A stretch of DNA of 64,000 nt from Cryptomeria japonica (GCF_030272615.1 NC_081411.1:829578160-829642159); one strand, 5' to 3'; shown: positions 25,035 to 37,525, counted from the first letter of the stretch. The notes: a model not told the origin generated them from the letters alone. Numbers and translations are program-made.

Positions 25035-25891
25035 TGTTAGGGTTCCCACAGATACCGAGAGGGGGGGGTGAATCAGTATCTGATAGGTAATAAAATTTTC
25101 TTAAAACTGAATATGTAGGACATAAAGTAATAGTATACCGGTATACAAGAATTAATGTAAATAACAGAATCAAAAACATCCACATGAAAAGAACACCATA
25201 ACACAAGATGTTTAACAAGGAAACCCGGTGTGGAAAAAACCTCGGTGGGATTTGTGACCCACAATATTCACTTACTGGCCAATAAGAGAATATTACTTAC
25301 AATAGGGGCCTGCACATGCAGGAAGGCCAACAGCCTAGAGCTCACTGCTCAATAAGAAGTCACATTGAGTTATAATGAGGATTTACACAAATCCAATATT
25401 CTATACTACTTTACAATAGCATCTTCAATGCCAGATTTAGTACCGGTTCTTGCTCTATTCTTTACATATACCCTTGTCCTACAATTCGCACATTAGGTTT
25501 GCCTTATAATTTATTTATACTTCCTATCCATATCCTTCAAATGCCTACAATGATCTCTTTTATATACAAGAGTCATTTTACAATTTGCCAAGTCGGCTTA
25601 CAATGATAAACAAAATATTACATATCAAAAATCTTGTTGGCCTCTGTGCCGATATACATATTTCCTTCTATGCCGGTGTACATCTTCTGTGCCGGTGTAG
25701 ATTGATTTTGTTGATGCCGGTGCACTATTTTGTTTGAGTAGTGCTTTGCCAATATAATGTCTTGACGATGCCATAGGATTGCAAGGTTTCCTAAGTAATG
25801 CTTTGCCGGTGCCATAGGATTGCAAGGTTGCCATCAATTACAAAACCTTCAATCACACACAATGTCTCATTGGAGTGTCCATATGCCAACA
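25035..25891 (-). repeat. Copia-like element, 3' LTR
   Basis: Nearly identical to 30839-31695, with point differences and small indels. Confidence 0.9.
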
Positions 25892-25917
25892 ATCTCCCCC
25901 TTTGGCATTGATGGCAA
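25892..25917 (-). other. Copia-like element, polypurine tract region
   Basis: On the minus strand TGCCATCAATGCCAAAGG GGGAGAT leads straight into the LTR start TGTTGG. A second, similar block (CATTGATGCCAAAGGAGGAG) lies about 130 bases upstream at 26029-26050. Confidence 0.85.
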
Positions 25918-26236
25918 CACTCATGAGAAATTTCAAAAAGATATCCAAAAATATGTAGACCAAAAATGTGAGAGCTCCCCCTGAGCATGTGATCCCTATG
26001 TTTTGAATTTTCTCATCTACTACTCCTCCTTTGGCATCAATGACAAAGGTTAGTAGATTTTGTAGTTGTACCAATTCATAACCTCAACCTTGTAGTTGGG
26101 TAGTTATTAGCTGAAGAATATCTCCCAAAATTAATTTTATGCCATCCATAAACTTCTTGCTCTCCTTTATTGCTATCTCAGTTCTGTATACTGTATCGGT
26201 GAGATGCTACAAGTGCTCTGCTAGTGTTTTGCTACC

Positions 26237-29200
26237 CTATGTTAGTGCCTTTGAGATTTCCTTCCGTACAGATGCTAAATAGTCCAATCTTGGACTTAGT
26301 TTAGATCTCAAGAATTTTGCCTTGTTTATTATTTTCTCTTTCTCTCTTTCTAATTTGAGCAATTCTTCCTCAAAATTTGTTATCTTTTCCTCAAAAACTG
26401 ATAATGTATCGAGTGAGTTAACAAAATTATTAGCAAGTTTATTGATCTCTTCCTGTACCTTGCTCATCTTTTTGTCTACATCCATGGTCAAAAAGTTTAT
26501 TTTACAGGTGTCTTTGTACAAAGTTTTGTATTCTTTCAATAAATTGCATAGTTCCGGTAGAAGTGTGTCAAATTCCCTATTACACTTCTTTATTCCTTCC
26601 TCAAAGAATTTCTATTTCTCTTTTTCTACACTTTCCTTTACAGTTTCTACCTTTGTTTGTTCAAAATTTCCAGAAATATATTTACAAAGTGTATCCAACT
26701 GGCCTAAAGAATCTTTATTGGCTATATTACAATTGGGAGCTATTGATTTCCAAATTGGAATTGAATCATCTATCGCTTTATAAGCTTGTGAGTTGTAATC
26801 AGTTATTTTCTTGATAGATTCAAGCAATACCTCTGTGACATTTGATGGTGACCCAATAAACTGAGTGCCGATGGAAGTGACCATGCTAGTATTGACCTCT
26901 GGTAGGTCTGTTTGTGTCTCCATTTCTTTAAGCACTGGTGTTCTTGCATCATTTCTCACCGGTGGCATCTATTCTGGAGCCTTTAACTCTGTTGGTTGCT
27001 CTGTTTGTGTTCTAGATTCCATCTTTTTCTCTGAATCTACTATCGGTTGCTCTTTGTTTCCTATTGCCGGTTGCTCTTTGTTTCCTATTGCCAGTTGCTC
27101 TTTGTTATCAGATTTATCTATGGTATCCTTATCTAGCACTATGTTGATTTTTTGAGTATCAACAATCACAGTATATAGGACTTTAGGATTAGGATTATTA
27201 TCCTTTGTGTCCATGCTCTCAACCGTCGATTGATCTTCTGCAGTTATTGTTTTTACTGGTGGAGTATTTAAAGGAGGTGGGGGTAAGTTGTCTCTAATGT
27301 TGATACTTGGTGGTCCACCAACTTTACCTTTCCCTTTATCCTTTTGATATACCAAAATAGGCTTGCGATTCCTATATTCTTCTTGTTTTTCTTTTTCAAC
27401 CAAGAATGTATCCCAACCATCTTCTGTTTCCTTTGAAACTTCAGTAACTCTACTTGCCATTAGTGATATTTGTCGGTGTGCAGTGGAAAAAACTGTCCGG
27501 TTGGCTTGAGCTATCAGATCATCAATTTCCTTAGGTGAGTTGACCAGGTATACTGCAAGTAATTTTTCTATTTTAATCTTCTTATCCAGCTCAACTATTC
27601 CTTGCCTTCTGGCCTCAAGTCTTTTATATAATTCATTAGGAATTTCATTTAGGACTTGCATTAAAAACTTTTTATACATGTCCATGTGTAATATAACACT
27701 CTCCTCGACTTGTCCTTTCTCATCATCTGATAGGGTGTCATAGATTTTCCCTATATTTTTCAATTTACCTTCCTCTGTGATTTCATTCAGTAATATGTCA
27801 AAAGGGGCCAAGTCAGTGTTTGTCTTCTTCTTCTTTTGGGGGGTCAGCTTTTTCTTAGGTGTGGCTTTCTTGACCGGAGACCTCACAACTTGTTGCTTCT
27901 GTCTTGACCTTCTAGGTGAAGGAGTGGATACCGATGAGGGGTCTCTTTTCCTAACAACTCTTTTGAAGGTTGCTGGCATATCTCCTTCTGAGGAGGTATC
28001 TACCGGTGATAGATGAGTTTCAAGCTGTTGGGCTGCCCACTCTTCTTCTATTATGTCGGTTTTCTTTAATACATCTTCTTTTATGGCTTTTGCTTGCCTG
28101 GTTCCTTTCCTCACAAATGCCTCAACTTTCTTTACTCTCTTTTTAGATTGAATTTGACTTTTGATGGTCTCAGCACTACCAAATACTTCTTCCTTTGGTT
28201 CATTGGGGGCTTCCAGAAGTGCTTTGGCATAAGTTTCCACTATGTGGTCATCTGTTTCATACCCCATCTCTGTAACCCAGATTGTTCTTGGGATGACTGC
28301 TTCCATCCAAATCTCATCCTTTTTTATTACAAAGCATATATCATCCTTGTATTTGTTGACAATTTCCTGTGATAGTCTGATTCTTTTATTCATTCTGACT
28401 TTTAGTGCTTGAAAATACTCATTGATATTCTTATCTCTGTTTTCACCCATGTTGTTGAATAAGTCAGACAATTGTTTTCCTACCGGTATGTCGAATCCAA
28501 AATCCTTGTAGCCTATACTGGGAGCCTATTTGGTTATATGTAGCATTAAGCATACAAGTAAATTTCCAAATCTAAAGGTTCCTTTCTTATCCTTCTAGAT
28601 TTTTGCCAAATTGTCAATTAACTCATCTTTTAACCATTCACAGATATCAATATTTACATTGTCCTTCACCATGTCATAAGCACTTTTTATGCATAAACTG
28701 GAAATAGAGTTAAGCCTATTAGCATGAGTTGCTTTGTAACCTAGAATCATGCTAATGAATCTCACATTTGTATCAGTCACATCATTAACCCTCAATGATC
28801 TTTTGTCGGATGTTGCACCAGTTAATTTCATTACTAGGTCATTGGAGACCTTGGTTTTGTCGGGTCTAGTACCAGTGGAAGGTAACCTGTTACTGCTTTC
28901 ACAACTACCTTTGTAATTTTATGCACTGAGTCAAGCCAAAAGAATGAGCCATGTACCCTACTTAGAACTATCCTAACCACTTCCTTGGGAAATTCAGGAA
29001 TGCAGAGGATTTCAGTGAATCCTAGGGTTTCAACAATTTTATGTTCAGGTTTCACATTTTCGGCATTGTCACATATAACAGATTTATACATGTTTTTGAT
29101 TTCTTCATCACCTAATTCCTCTATGTTGCAATGAATATATATTCTAGGGTCTTCTGCATAAACAACACCCTTTGGAATCTGGGAAAATGCACCTGTGTTG

Positions 29201-29310
29201 TCATCTTTCTTAGCTACCTTGGGAACTAGCTGAAACATGGGCCTAGGTCATTTTATAACTTCGACTACTCTAGGGTTTGCTATGAATTCAGGTGCGGAGG
29301 AGGATGCCAT
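26237..29310 (-). pseudogene. Long ORF of unknown family in place of pol
   Basis: Starts at ATG 29310 (MASSSAPEFIANPR) and would encode about 1,020 residues. It is broken by a TGA near 29248, a frame slip near 28855 (ACAAAACC), TAGs near 28595 and 28530, a TAG at 26969 followed directly by an in-frame ATG, and a stop near 26612. The largest open part, 26969-28471, still spans 500 codons. The N-terminal third has hydrophobic helices (VVRIVLSRVHGSFFWLD, ITKVVVKAVTGYLP, ICEWLKDELIDNL). The middle is basic and proline/lysine-rich (RRSRQKQQVVRSPVKKATPK). The C-terminus is predicted coiled coil (KMSKVQEEINKLAN, EEELLKLEREKEKI). I see no catalytic motif of pol. The layout (helical head, basic linker, coiled-coil tail) resembles other 'plant transposon protein' ORFs; function unknown. 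Confidence 0.7.
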
Positions 29311-29655
29311 GATGATAAATACCTTTTTCTACCTTTGGATGGATTGATTGCTAAAGTGCTTTGCCTCTTTGTTCAGAATACCTTAGCTCGGAAATCTTTG
29401 CGCTCTCTGAAAGTTTGAATTCACGGTGAAATGAAATGGAGCCAAAAACCTTATTTTATAAAGTCTTTTCGGCTACCTACCACATTAATTGCTTGCCGGC
29501 AATGTATTAGCTTAACTTTATTTTCCGATAATGAAGGATTTTCAACTTCTTTTCTCTAACCGAGGGAATAATAGCACATGTGTCATTTGATTGCCAAACC
29601 CTCAAGATAATTTTCTTCAATTTGATGAAGAACATCCTGCCGATGGAGCATTGCT

Positions 29656-30794
29656 CTATCCTATCGGTGGAGCATCGTATTGTCCTACCGGTGAAGCATT
29701 TGTTGGTTGTACTGGTGGAGGAGTAACCCCAATAATTATATCACCTTTTCTAATCCATTGTTTTGAAAATTCTTGCTTAACCTCTTCAACCTTTTCCTTA
29801 CCTTTCAAGCTAGTACTTCTGTTATCTACCGGTGTACCTTTACTTCTACAAAATTTAGCAATATGACCAATCTTGTTACATGCATAACAGGTTACATTAT
29901 TTTTCTGAATAGCTTTCCCATAACCTATGCCGGTTTGTGTTTTGCTTTTATTTGATAAATGACCAAATCTTCCACAAACATAACATTTTACATTCATTCT
30001 GCAATTTTCAGAGTTATGACCAATTTTGTTGCATTTGGTCATTGACCAGTAGGAGGATTGATGTTCTGATAATTCCTAGATCTACATTCATTTGCCCTAT
30101 GACCATATTTATTATAGTTAAAGCATTTTCCATTGAATTTGTAAGTATTAGAAGGTCTTACTGGTTTGCTATGATCCTGGGTATTTGCAGTACCGGAGCT
30201 TTCTCCAACTTCAAATCCAACTATAGAAGTGTCACCTTTGGGTTTTTGATTCTTCAATAAGGTACCAAGTTCTTCTGAGCTTTTCTTGAATTTTTCTTTG
30301 TGTTGATTTGCAGTTTCCAATTCCCTTTCCAAGATTTCTTTCATTAGTTCATTTGAGTCATTCTGAGTGTGCATCAGATCTATCTTCAACATGTCATTTT
30401 CATAGCTAAGTCTTGTGTTCTCATTTCCTACATCACTTAGTCTTCTGGTCAATTCTTCTTCATTCTTCTTTATGTCCTCAATTTCTTTGCAAAATCTCAT
30501 TGTCATATCCTGCATTTCATTTTTTGTCATCATGATCTCTTGTTTCAATTTGCTTCTCATATCATTTAGTGATTCCTTTTAATCATTCTCATTTTACAAT
30601 TTTTCACAAAGTTCTCTTCTCTTGTTTCTTGTAACAGTAAGATTTTCTTGAAGTGCTTGAATAATGTCCTGAGCTGCTTTTAAATCATCTTCTAATTTGA
30701 TATTTTTCAACTTCTCTACATCATAGTCAATAAGAGCTCTTTCAAGTTGCTTCATCAGATTTTCCATCTTTACCGGTGTCAAGATCTTCCTCAA
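29656..30794 (-). pseudogene. gag C-terminal remnant: coiled coil plus CCHC zinc knuckles
   Basis: Begins right after the PBS. The first 200 residues are coiled coil (EKLKNIKLEDDLKAAQDIIQ; NENTRLSYENDMLKIDLMHT). Zinc knuckles of the CX2CX4HX4C type follow: CFNYNKYGHRANEC (second Cys replaced by Tyr), CNKIGHNSENC (a TGA lies just before it, so its first Cys cannot be confirmed), CYVCGRFGHLSNKS (last Cys replaced by Ser), and one intact knuckle CYACNKIGHIAKFC. Zinc knuckles bind genomic RNA during packaging. The N-terminal Copia gag domain is missing. Stops lie near 30594 and 30039. Two of the knuckles have lost a ligand, so the copy is probably dead. Confidence 0.82.
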
Positions 30795-30823
30795 GCTATT
30801 AGGCTTCTAAAAATAGAGGACCA

Positions 30824-30838
30824 GGCTCTGATACCAAT
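30824..30838 (-). other. Copia-like element, primer binding site
   Basis: On the minus strand ATTGGTATCAGAGCC directly follows the 5' LTR end CCTTAACA; complementary to initiator tRNA-Met. Confidence 0.9.
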
Positions 30839-31695
30839 TGTTAAGGTTCCCACAAATACTGAGAGGGGGGGGTGAATCAGTATCTGACAGGTAATAAAAT
30901 TTTCTTAAAACTAAATATGCAGGACATAAAGTAACAGTATACTGGTATACAAGAATTAATGCAAATAACAGAATCAAAAACATCCACATGAAAAGAACAC
31001 CATAACACAAGATGTTTAACGAGGAAACCCGGTGTGGGAAAAACCTCGGTGGGATTTGTGACCCACAATATTCACTTACTGGCCAATAAGAGAATATTAC
31101 TTACAATAGGGGCCTGCACATGCAAGAAGGCCAATAGCCTAGAGCTCACTGCTCAATAAGAAGTCACACTGACTTACAATGAGGATTTACACAAATCCAA
31201 TATTCTGTACTGCTTTACAATAGCATCTTCAATGCCAGATTCAGTACCGGTTCTTGCTCTGTTCTTTACATATACCCTTGTCCTACAATTTGCACATTAG
31301 GTCTGCCTTATAATTTATTTATACTTCCTATCCATATCCTTCAAATGCCTACAATGATCTCTTTTATATACAAGAGTCATTTTACAATTTGCTAAGTCGG
31401 CTTACAATGATAAACAAAATATTACATATCAAAAATCCTGTCGGCCTCTATGCCGATATACATATTTCCTTCTATGCCGGTGTACATCTTCTGTGCCAGT
31501 GTAGATTGATTTTGTTGATGCCGGTGCACTATTTTGTTTGAGTAGTGCTTTGCCGGTATAATGTCTTGCCAGTGCCATAGGATTGCAAGGTTGCCTGAGT
31601 AATGCTTTGCCGGTGCCATAGGATTGCAAGGTTGCCATCAATGACAAAACCTTCAATCACACACAATGTCTCATTGGAGTGTCCATATGCCAACG
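30839..31695 (-). repeat. Copia-like element, 5' LTR
   Basis: Upstream LTR of the minus-strand element. The terminal base at 31695 is G where the other copy has A, probably a mutation. Confidence 0.9.
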
Positions 31696-32975
31696 TACGT
31701 CATCGACCCTAAGAGATTGGATTAGGTAGTCATAAGACCCTCATTTTACCCTAGTCGTGCTCAAGTGAGCATCATCATTTTCCCGTTTGGTTGGGTATGC
31801 AGGTCGTGTATCTGGTTGGATTTCTTGGGTTGCATGTTTTGCGTGTGGTAAAATTGAGTATTTAATCTGATTAAATGTGTTCTTTTACACATTAGTAAAT
31901 TAAGGGACTAAATTAAATAGGACCCCTTTTGTGTGAGTAATCATTAATTAGAATTGCTCAATTCATGTTTGTAGCAAGTTCAATTAAATGATTAATTTTA
32001 AATGATGAATTTATTCAATTTATGCATTTTGAAAGGAAAGGTTAAATAGAATTGGAAAATAGAAATAATTTACCCTCTTTGGCATTTTGAAATAAAAATG
32101 TTAGTTTTAATTAAATTAAGAAAATAATTTTTTTAGAAGAAAAGCAAGTTTAGCATATTTGATTTGTTTGAAAAGAATGATTTTCATGCTAATTTGGAAG
32201 AAAATAGCTTAAATCCAAAAAAAAAAAGAATTTTGGTCAAACTTTTCCCTTTTAACCTAGGTTTGAAAATATTTTTGGAGAGTTATTTTTGGAATGAAAT
32301 TTTTGGGGCATTTGGAGAAGGAGGATTTTCTTGAGCTTGCAGGTTGGGCTCTTCATCAAACTTTCTAGGATTGCTAAATAAGGTAGGATTCTTGTTTATC
32401 TCTTTGGTTTCTTTGCTAAATAGAGATTGTATTGATTTTGAAGGTTTCTGGTTGTGTTTGTTGATAATCTCATATATTTTTGGGAAAATGGAAGAGTTGT
32501 AGTGAAATCTCCAATTTAAACCCTCCTTGCTTCCTTTCCAAACCTCTAGATTAAATTTTGATTGCTCAAATTGATTTTAAAATAAATTAAAAATTGGTTT
32601 TGGTTGTTCTCAATAAAATTTTGTTTAAAACTCCATTGAATGTTTTCAGATTCAAGTTTTAATTTGAGAAAATAGTTTGTTTTGGGATAGATTGGTTGAA
32701 TGGATTGGATAAATGTGTGTAAATGATTCTTTTTTCTCAAATATGATATTTGGTTGGGTAAATTTGCCTATTTTGGGTCTGGTTATTCTAAAGATTATAA
32801 TTTTTGAAAACCATGGCAATTCTGGAAAGTTATTTCTATGTTTTGGTCTCTGTCTGAGACTCTGTATATTGGGGGTCTGTTTTAAATATTTTAATATTAA
32901 AAAAATAAAATAAATAATAATAAAGAAAATTATGCTACCCCCCCCACGTGGTAGGAAAAACCCCACCACATGGGG

Positions 32976-33126
32976 TGGTAGCAGGACTACCAAAGGTAGC
33001 AGTTGTTACCATTTGGTAGCAGCACTACCCAAGGTAGCGATCTGCTACCAATTAGTAGCAACGCTACCAAAGGTAGCGATCTACTACCATTTGGTAGCAG
33101 TGCTACCAATGGTAGCAACTACTACT
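32976..33126. repeat. GGTAGC/GCTACC palindromic array, copy 3
   Basis: The longest of the three arrays (about 150 bases): GGTAGC and GCTACC words separated by 3-9 bases, preceded by CCCCCCACGTGG. It lies at the equivalent place in the LARD-B 3' LTR. Confidence 0.85.
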
Positions 33127-35556
33127 AATGCTCCCTTGGGAAAAGGGAGGGGGCCATGAGGCTACCCCATTGTCTTTGGTTTTTGTTTTTTTGTTTAAAA
33201 AAAAAAATAATAAATAATTATTATTTTAAAATAAAGTTTTTTAAAAAATGTTATTTAATTCAAGGTTTATTAAATATATTTGGTGATTAGTTAAATTTTA
33301 ATTAATGTATATTAATAAATATATATTAATTGTTGTTCTATTATTAATTTATTAATTAAGGTATATATACATAAAGATATATATACTAATTAATATCTTT
33401 AGCTCATATATTTGTTTAAATATATGTAAGGAAATTTTATTTCATTGGAAAATGATTATCTATTTTAGTTTCTTTAAATGTATATTTCCATTTTATGGAA
33501 AGTGTTTATTGGTTTTGGAAAGGATAAGTTTAGATAAATTGTTTCGAACAAGTATGGAATAATGATTTTATTTTGAAAATTAAATATCAAATTTTGGTTA
33601 ATTAAATATATTTAATTATATCTTTATATGTTTGTGCATATAGTTACAATTATATTAATGAGATTTTGGTTTGAAAACTCATGATGAAGTATTTATATTA
33701 ATGTTATGATGCAAAATGAATTTTAGTGAGTTAGTAAACCATGAGCGACATGTACCTAGAAAAGGTAGACAAATTGCATTCTAATTAGATCTTTTAGAAA
33801 ACTGGATCGATTGTAATGTTTAAATGATATGGAAGAAGATTGTCTTTTTCGATTTATGCCTATGCATGTTTAATTTTTTGTATTCGCATTTGCTTAAGAA
33901 ATGACAAGTCTTTGATTGTGAATGTTGGATATTGTCGCATGTTGATTTGGGAACCTGCTTATGTCCTTGATCTCGAGTATTGATTGTTTTCATGTGATGG
34001 TTTTGTATCTGGTCATGTCTTTTATGTGAGTGTTGAAATGTTGGTATGTGGTTGACTATAGCTGGTCATGTTCGTAGTCAGAGTACCATAAGCTAGTGCA
34101 CCTCATCTGAAGACTTGTTCGGCCAAGTAGATGTTCCTACTGTATTGAACTTTGTATGCGTGTCCCGGTGTATTCCTTGGTTTAGGAGTTTGTATGTTTA
34201 TGGTCTAGTGTCATATGGGAAAGTGGCTTTCGAGTAGGGGTTGCACCCAAAGTGGTTGCATGGTAACCCATCAAAAGTTTGTCTAAATAAGTGATAACCT
34301 CATAGCATATTAGAGAGTTTAGTTAATGAAAATATTAAGTAAGATAATTGTGCCTCATGCATGGGATGAGTGCTAGTATAGACTCAACATGCAGTAAGAA
34401 GGCCTGAAATGGCAAAGCAACAACCTTGTCTTTATGAAAGGATGTGTTGGGTCCACATGAGATTTGGAGGGTTGGAGGTTCGAGATAGGTTTCTAGGGTA
34501 ACCTAGTATACGGGGTCGGAACCGATGGAGGCCTACCATGGTAACCATACCAAGTTATGTGATGACACTTGTCCCTTATGTTTGCTAGTGTGTTGTTTAT
34601 GTTGTCTTTGATAGGAGCATTGTTGTGGAGTCATATCTTGTTGTTTATGCCCTTTTGAGAACCTGATATTCATGCTAGACCTTGGGTTTCTTATGATAGG
34701 TTGAGAGGATTTAGTGTCACGGATGCTCCAGTTGCTCTTTTATATTTGCTTCTTATCATGCTTAGATGGATCCTTCTCCTTTTCTGGGATCATTCATGTA
34801 TTTATTGGACCTATGTGGTCATATGTATTATTGGTTTATGAACGCCTTGGTGGTAAGATGTAAATGACGTGAACCTTATGTATTCTTCACCCTATTATTT
34901 ATCAAAGGGGTCTTGCAGTTGAGCAGACCCAGAGATGTAGCCCACTAGGGGTGAACTCTGATATCATTTTGGTGTTTATGTTCTTTTGTTTCCTTTTTAT
35001 TTAGCATGTATGGATGTCATTTATGGTTAAAATGTATAATGTGGATTAAATGATGTTAATCTTAAATGTATGTATGTGGTTATCTTATTAAATGTAGTAA
35101 TATAGATCATAGAGAATGTAGGTTGGTATAATGGAAAGTATTCATTAATTTTTAATAAAATTAAAGTATGTAAGGAAATTAGATGCATGACTTATGTTTT
35201 AAATGCTTGATTGAATGAAGTGTATGGTTAAATTGTAATGGATGAACTTAACCATGTTATTTATATTTTTAACCTACCAAAATAATTTATCCTTGTTTAA
35301 AGTATTATCATGTCATTAAGTTAATCAACTTAATTGGATTAATTAGCGTGAGTTGAGTTAAGTGTTGAATCCAGTAATCACATTGGGAAACTCTTTAGGT
35401 GTTAGTTAAGTCTTCCGTTGTGTAATATGAACTTAATGATAATTCAATGTAGCATTATTCTGTTTAAACTTTAAAAGAAATATTTGCACTCTATTTTTGT
35501 GTTTTAGCTTTATCCCTTTGGGGTTTCCTGGCGAGGCATTACAATTTTGGTAAGAT

Positions 35557-37525
35557 TGTTGGAAGTATGTTGCAAATATATGCTTGAGAGATATTTGAGA
35601 GATGTGTTGTCATTGATGTCAACATACTTCTTTATGTGATAGTGATGTAGTGAAGTTTAGTGAATTAGTTTGTTTAGCATAGTTAGTATGGTGAAGATAA
35701 GAGTTTGCGGATTGAAGGGTTTTTAGATGATTGTCTGTAGTTGATTCAACTTAATCTTCAGAGGTCAGCATGAAGATTTGATTGAGGGTAAATGCACAAA
35801 AATGTGTCACGTTTCAAGCCAACTTATCAGCACAAGTCAATTTAAGTAATTCTAACTAAAAGTTAATTTGAGTCAATCATATTGTCTATAGAGATTCATT
35901 ATAGCTATCTTATATATGGGCCACAATTTTTCCAATTGGAATTTTCTACTTAATGCATATTTTATACCACTTTGTGTCTAATTACTGAAAATTTTTTTTT
36001 TTTTGAAAAACTCGATGTTTCAACAACTCCTACTCTTATAACAAAAAATTGAAATGTAAAATTAACCTTTTATAGATCTATGAGTGAATTTTCTAAAATA
36101 TATATCTTTTAATATATTAATTATTTTTTATATTTTATATTTTATTTTTATTGAAAGTAGGTCATCAACACTAAAATATAAGGCTGATTATCTTGTAAAG
36201 GAAAAATACTAAAATTTATCTAAAAATTTTGAAAAAATAAAAAATAAATGCACTAGAGAAAAGAGTCTATGTTAAGATGACATAATTCTTTTCTAATTTG
36301 GAAAAATATTTAAGAAAAAAGATGACGCCAAATGGAAAGAGTTATATTTTAGTACACACAACTCTTTAAAATTTATTGAAAAATATATATACATAAAAAA
36401 TATTTAAAAATATACTTTTGCACTAAAGTTTCAACTTATCAATATACACAAAAAAATTGAAGAAAAAAGGTAAAATTTACTATATAAAATGTGACGCCTT
36501 GTGTAACTTCAATTTCAGCATTTTATCAACAACTAAATTATAGTGTTTACTTTATGAGACTGATATTCAAATAATTTTTAAATTTTTTTAAGAAATCACA
36601 AACGTAAAATACACAACAAAAAATAATACATTTTATTACTTTACATCATTCCAAAATTCAAAACATATATTTCACTTTCTATTGATTCAATTTAAAAAGT
36701 TGAATAAGCATTGGCCATTTCCTTTATAAAAGTGTGACACATCTTTGTGCTTTTACCCTTGAGTTATAGGTATCTATGTTGTGGCTGATTTTTCTGTTGT
36801 GCACGGATGACATTATTTAGTATTTTGATCTGCATTACTCTGCATTGTAATATCTTTGTCTACGGATTTGGAGATATGTTTGGGATGTTGGTGTGTATCC
36901 TCAATTCAAGTGGTTCATGGTTTGGAGGTCCTCAAATGATTTTTAAAGATTAACAGTTATTGCAGTTAGTGTTCCTAAGGTTCGGTATGATGATGCTAGA
37001 GATTCTTGTAATTTGTGTTGGTGCAAATGTTTCTATGGTAATTAATGATTCTTGTGGATGTTTCTAGATTGTGTGCGCTCTGTGTTGGTGGTCCGCATTG
37101 ATCATTGAGCTCATAATTGATGATTTTCTTCAGTATATTGGTGTTCATCATGTTCTTGGCCGACCCAATACTTGTAGCATGTTGCGGATGATCAAGGCAT
37201 AATTTTTGGAGGTGTAGCATGTTTGAGGTGATGATTTAAGTCCATGTTATTTCTTAGCCGATATTGCTTTGGTCTGCATGTGATAATTTGTATCTGAACA
37301 ATAGCTATATCATTGTAATTATTTTATGTGTGTTGAGCTGACATTGTTGATCTTTCCAAGGTCGATGTCACGTATAAATAAATGTAATAATCTTGTGTGA
37401 GGAATGTAGAGTGAGTGAATAATGTATTGATCTTTTGGAAGTAAAGAAGAAGTATGAAGAATAAAGTGAAAAATTTTATGTGCTTAACCGGAACTATAGC
37501 CAGGCATTAAGGATACTATTTCTCA
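35557..37525 (+). repeat. Copia-type LTR relic, interrupted
   Basis: Begins TGTTGGAAGTATGTTGC after a weak purine-rich lead-in (GGTAAGAT). Near 37374 it carries TATAAATAAATG and a CTTGTGTGAGGAATG segment typical of the R/U5 side of Copia LTRs. A TIR element occupies 35786-36758 and a CACTA terminus starts at 37526, so the right end and target duplication are not seen. No coding sequence. Confidence 0.5.
35786..36758. mobile_element. 973-bp TIR element, 4-bp TSD (TTGA)
   Basis: Left end GGGTAAATGCACAAAAATGT; the right end, inverted, reads GGGTAAAAGCACAAAGATGT: about 25-bp TIRs. TTGA flanks both ends (35782-35785, 36759-36762). The interior is AT-rich, with no open frame worth naming. A 4-bp duplication does not fit hAT (8), Mutator (9-11), CACTA or Harbinger (3) or Tc1/mariner (TA). 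Confidence 0.82.

Larger units (their letters stand above)
25035..31695 (-). mobile_element. Copia-like non-autonomous LTR element without pol
   Basis: Two 857-bp LTRs (25035-25891, 30839-31695) start TGTTGGCATATGG and end AACCCTAACA or AACCTTAACA on the minus strand. On that strand the 5' LTR is followed by ATTGGTATCAGAGCC (PBS, initiator tRNA-Met) and the 3' LTR is preceded by AAAGGGGGAGAT, a classic Copia polypurine tract. Flanks TACCT/TACGT are an imperfect 5-bp duplication. The 4.9-kb interior encodes a gag C-terminal remnant and then a long ORF of unknown family; no protease, integrase, RT or RNase H is seen. Confidence 0.88.
1..35543 (+). mobile_element. LARD-B: outer non-coding LTR retrotransposon (5' end outside window)
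   Basis: This is the host element for most of the first 35 kb. Pieces in order are 5' LTR (1-50, then 20579-21045), interior (21046-24738) and 3' LTR (24739-35543). The 1-50/20579 junction is shown by the uninterrupted copy near 35029-35150, where the same sequence runs straight through. The LTR ends in GGGGCATTACA and is followed by a primer binding site for initiator tRNA-Met; a purine tract precedes the 3' LTR. The interior has no gag, protease, RT, RNase H or integrase that I can recognise, so it would need proteins in trans. It is related to LARD-A over both LTR and interior. The 3' LTR ends at GGCATTACA (35543). Its target duplication cannot be tested because the left end is outside the window. 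Confidence 0.85.
24739..35543 (+). repeat. LARD-B 3' LTR (contains the Copia-like insertion)
   Basis: LTR sequence is 24739-25034 and 31696-35543. Compared with the LARD-A LTRs it has a longer GGTAGC array and about 0.6 kb of extra sequence around 34090-34740, so the two elements are sister subfamilies rather than recent duplicates. Confidence 0.87.

Noticed and set aside
26322-26783. 153-codon plus-strand frame
   Set aside because: Shadow of the minus-strand ORF of the Copia-like element, which has the coiled-coil and repeat context.
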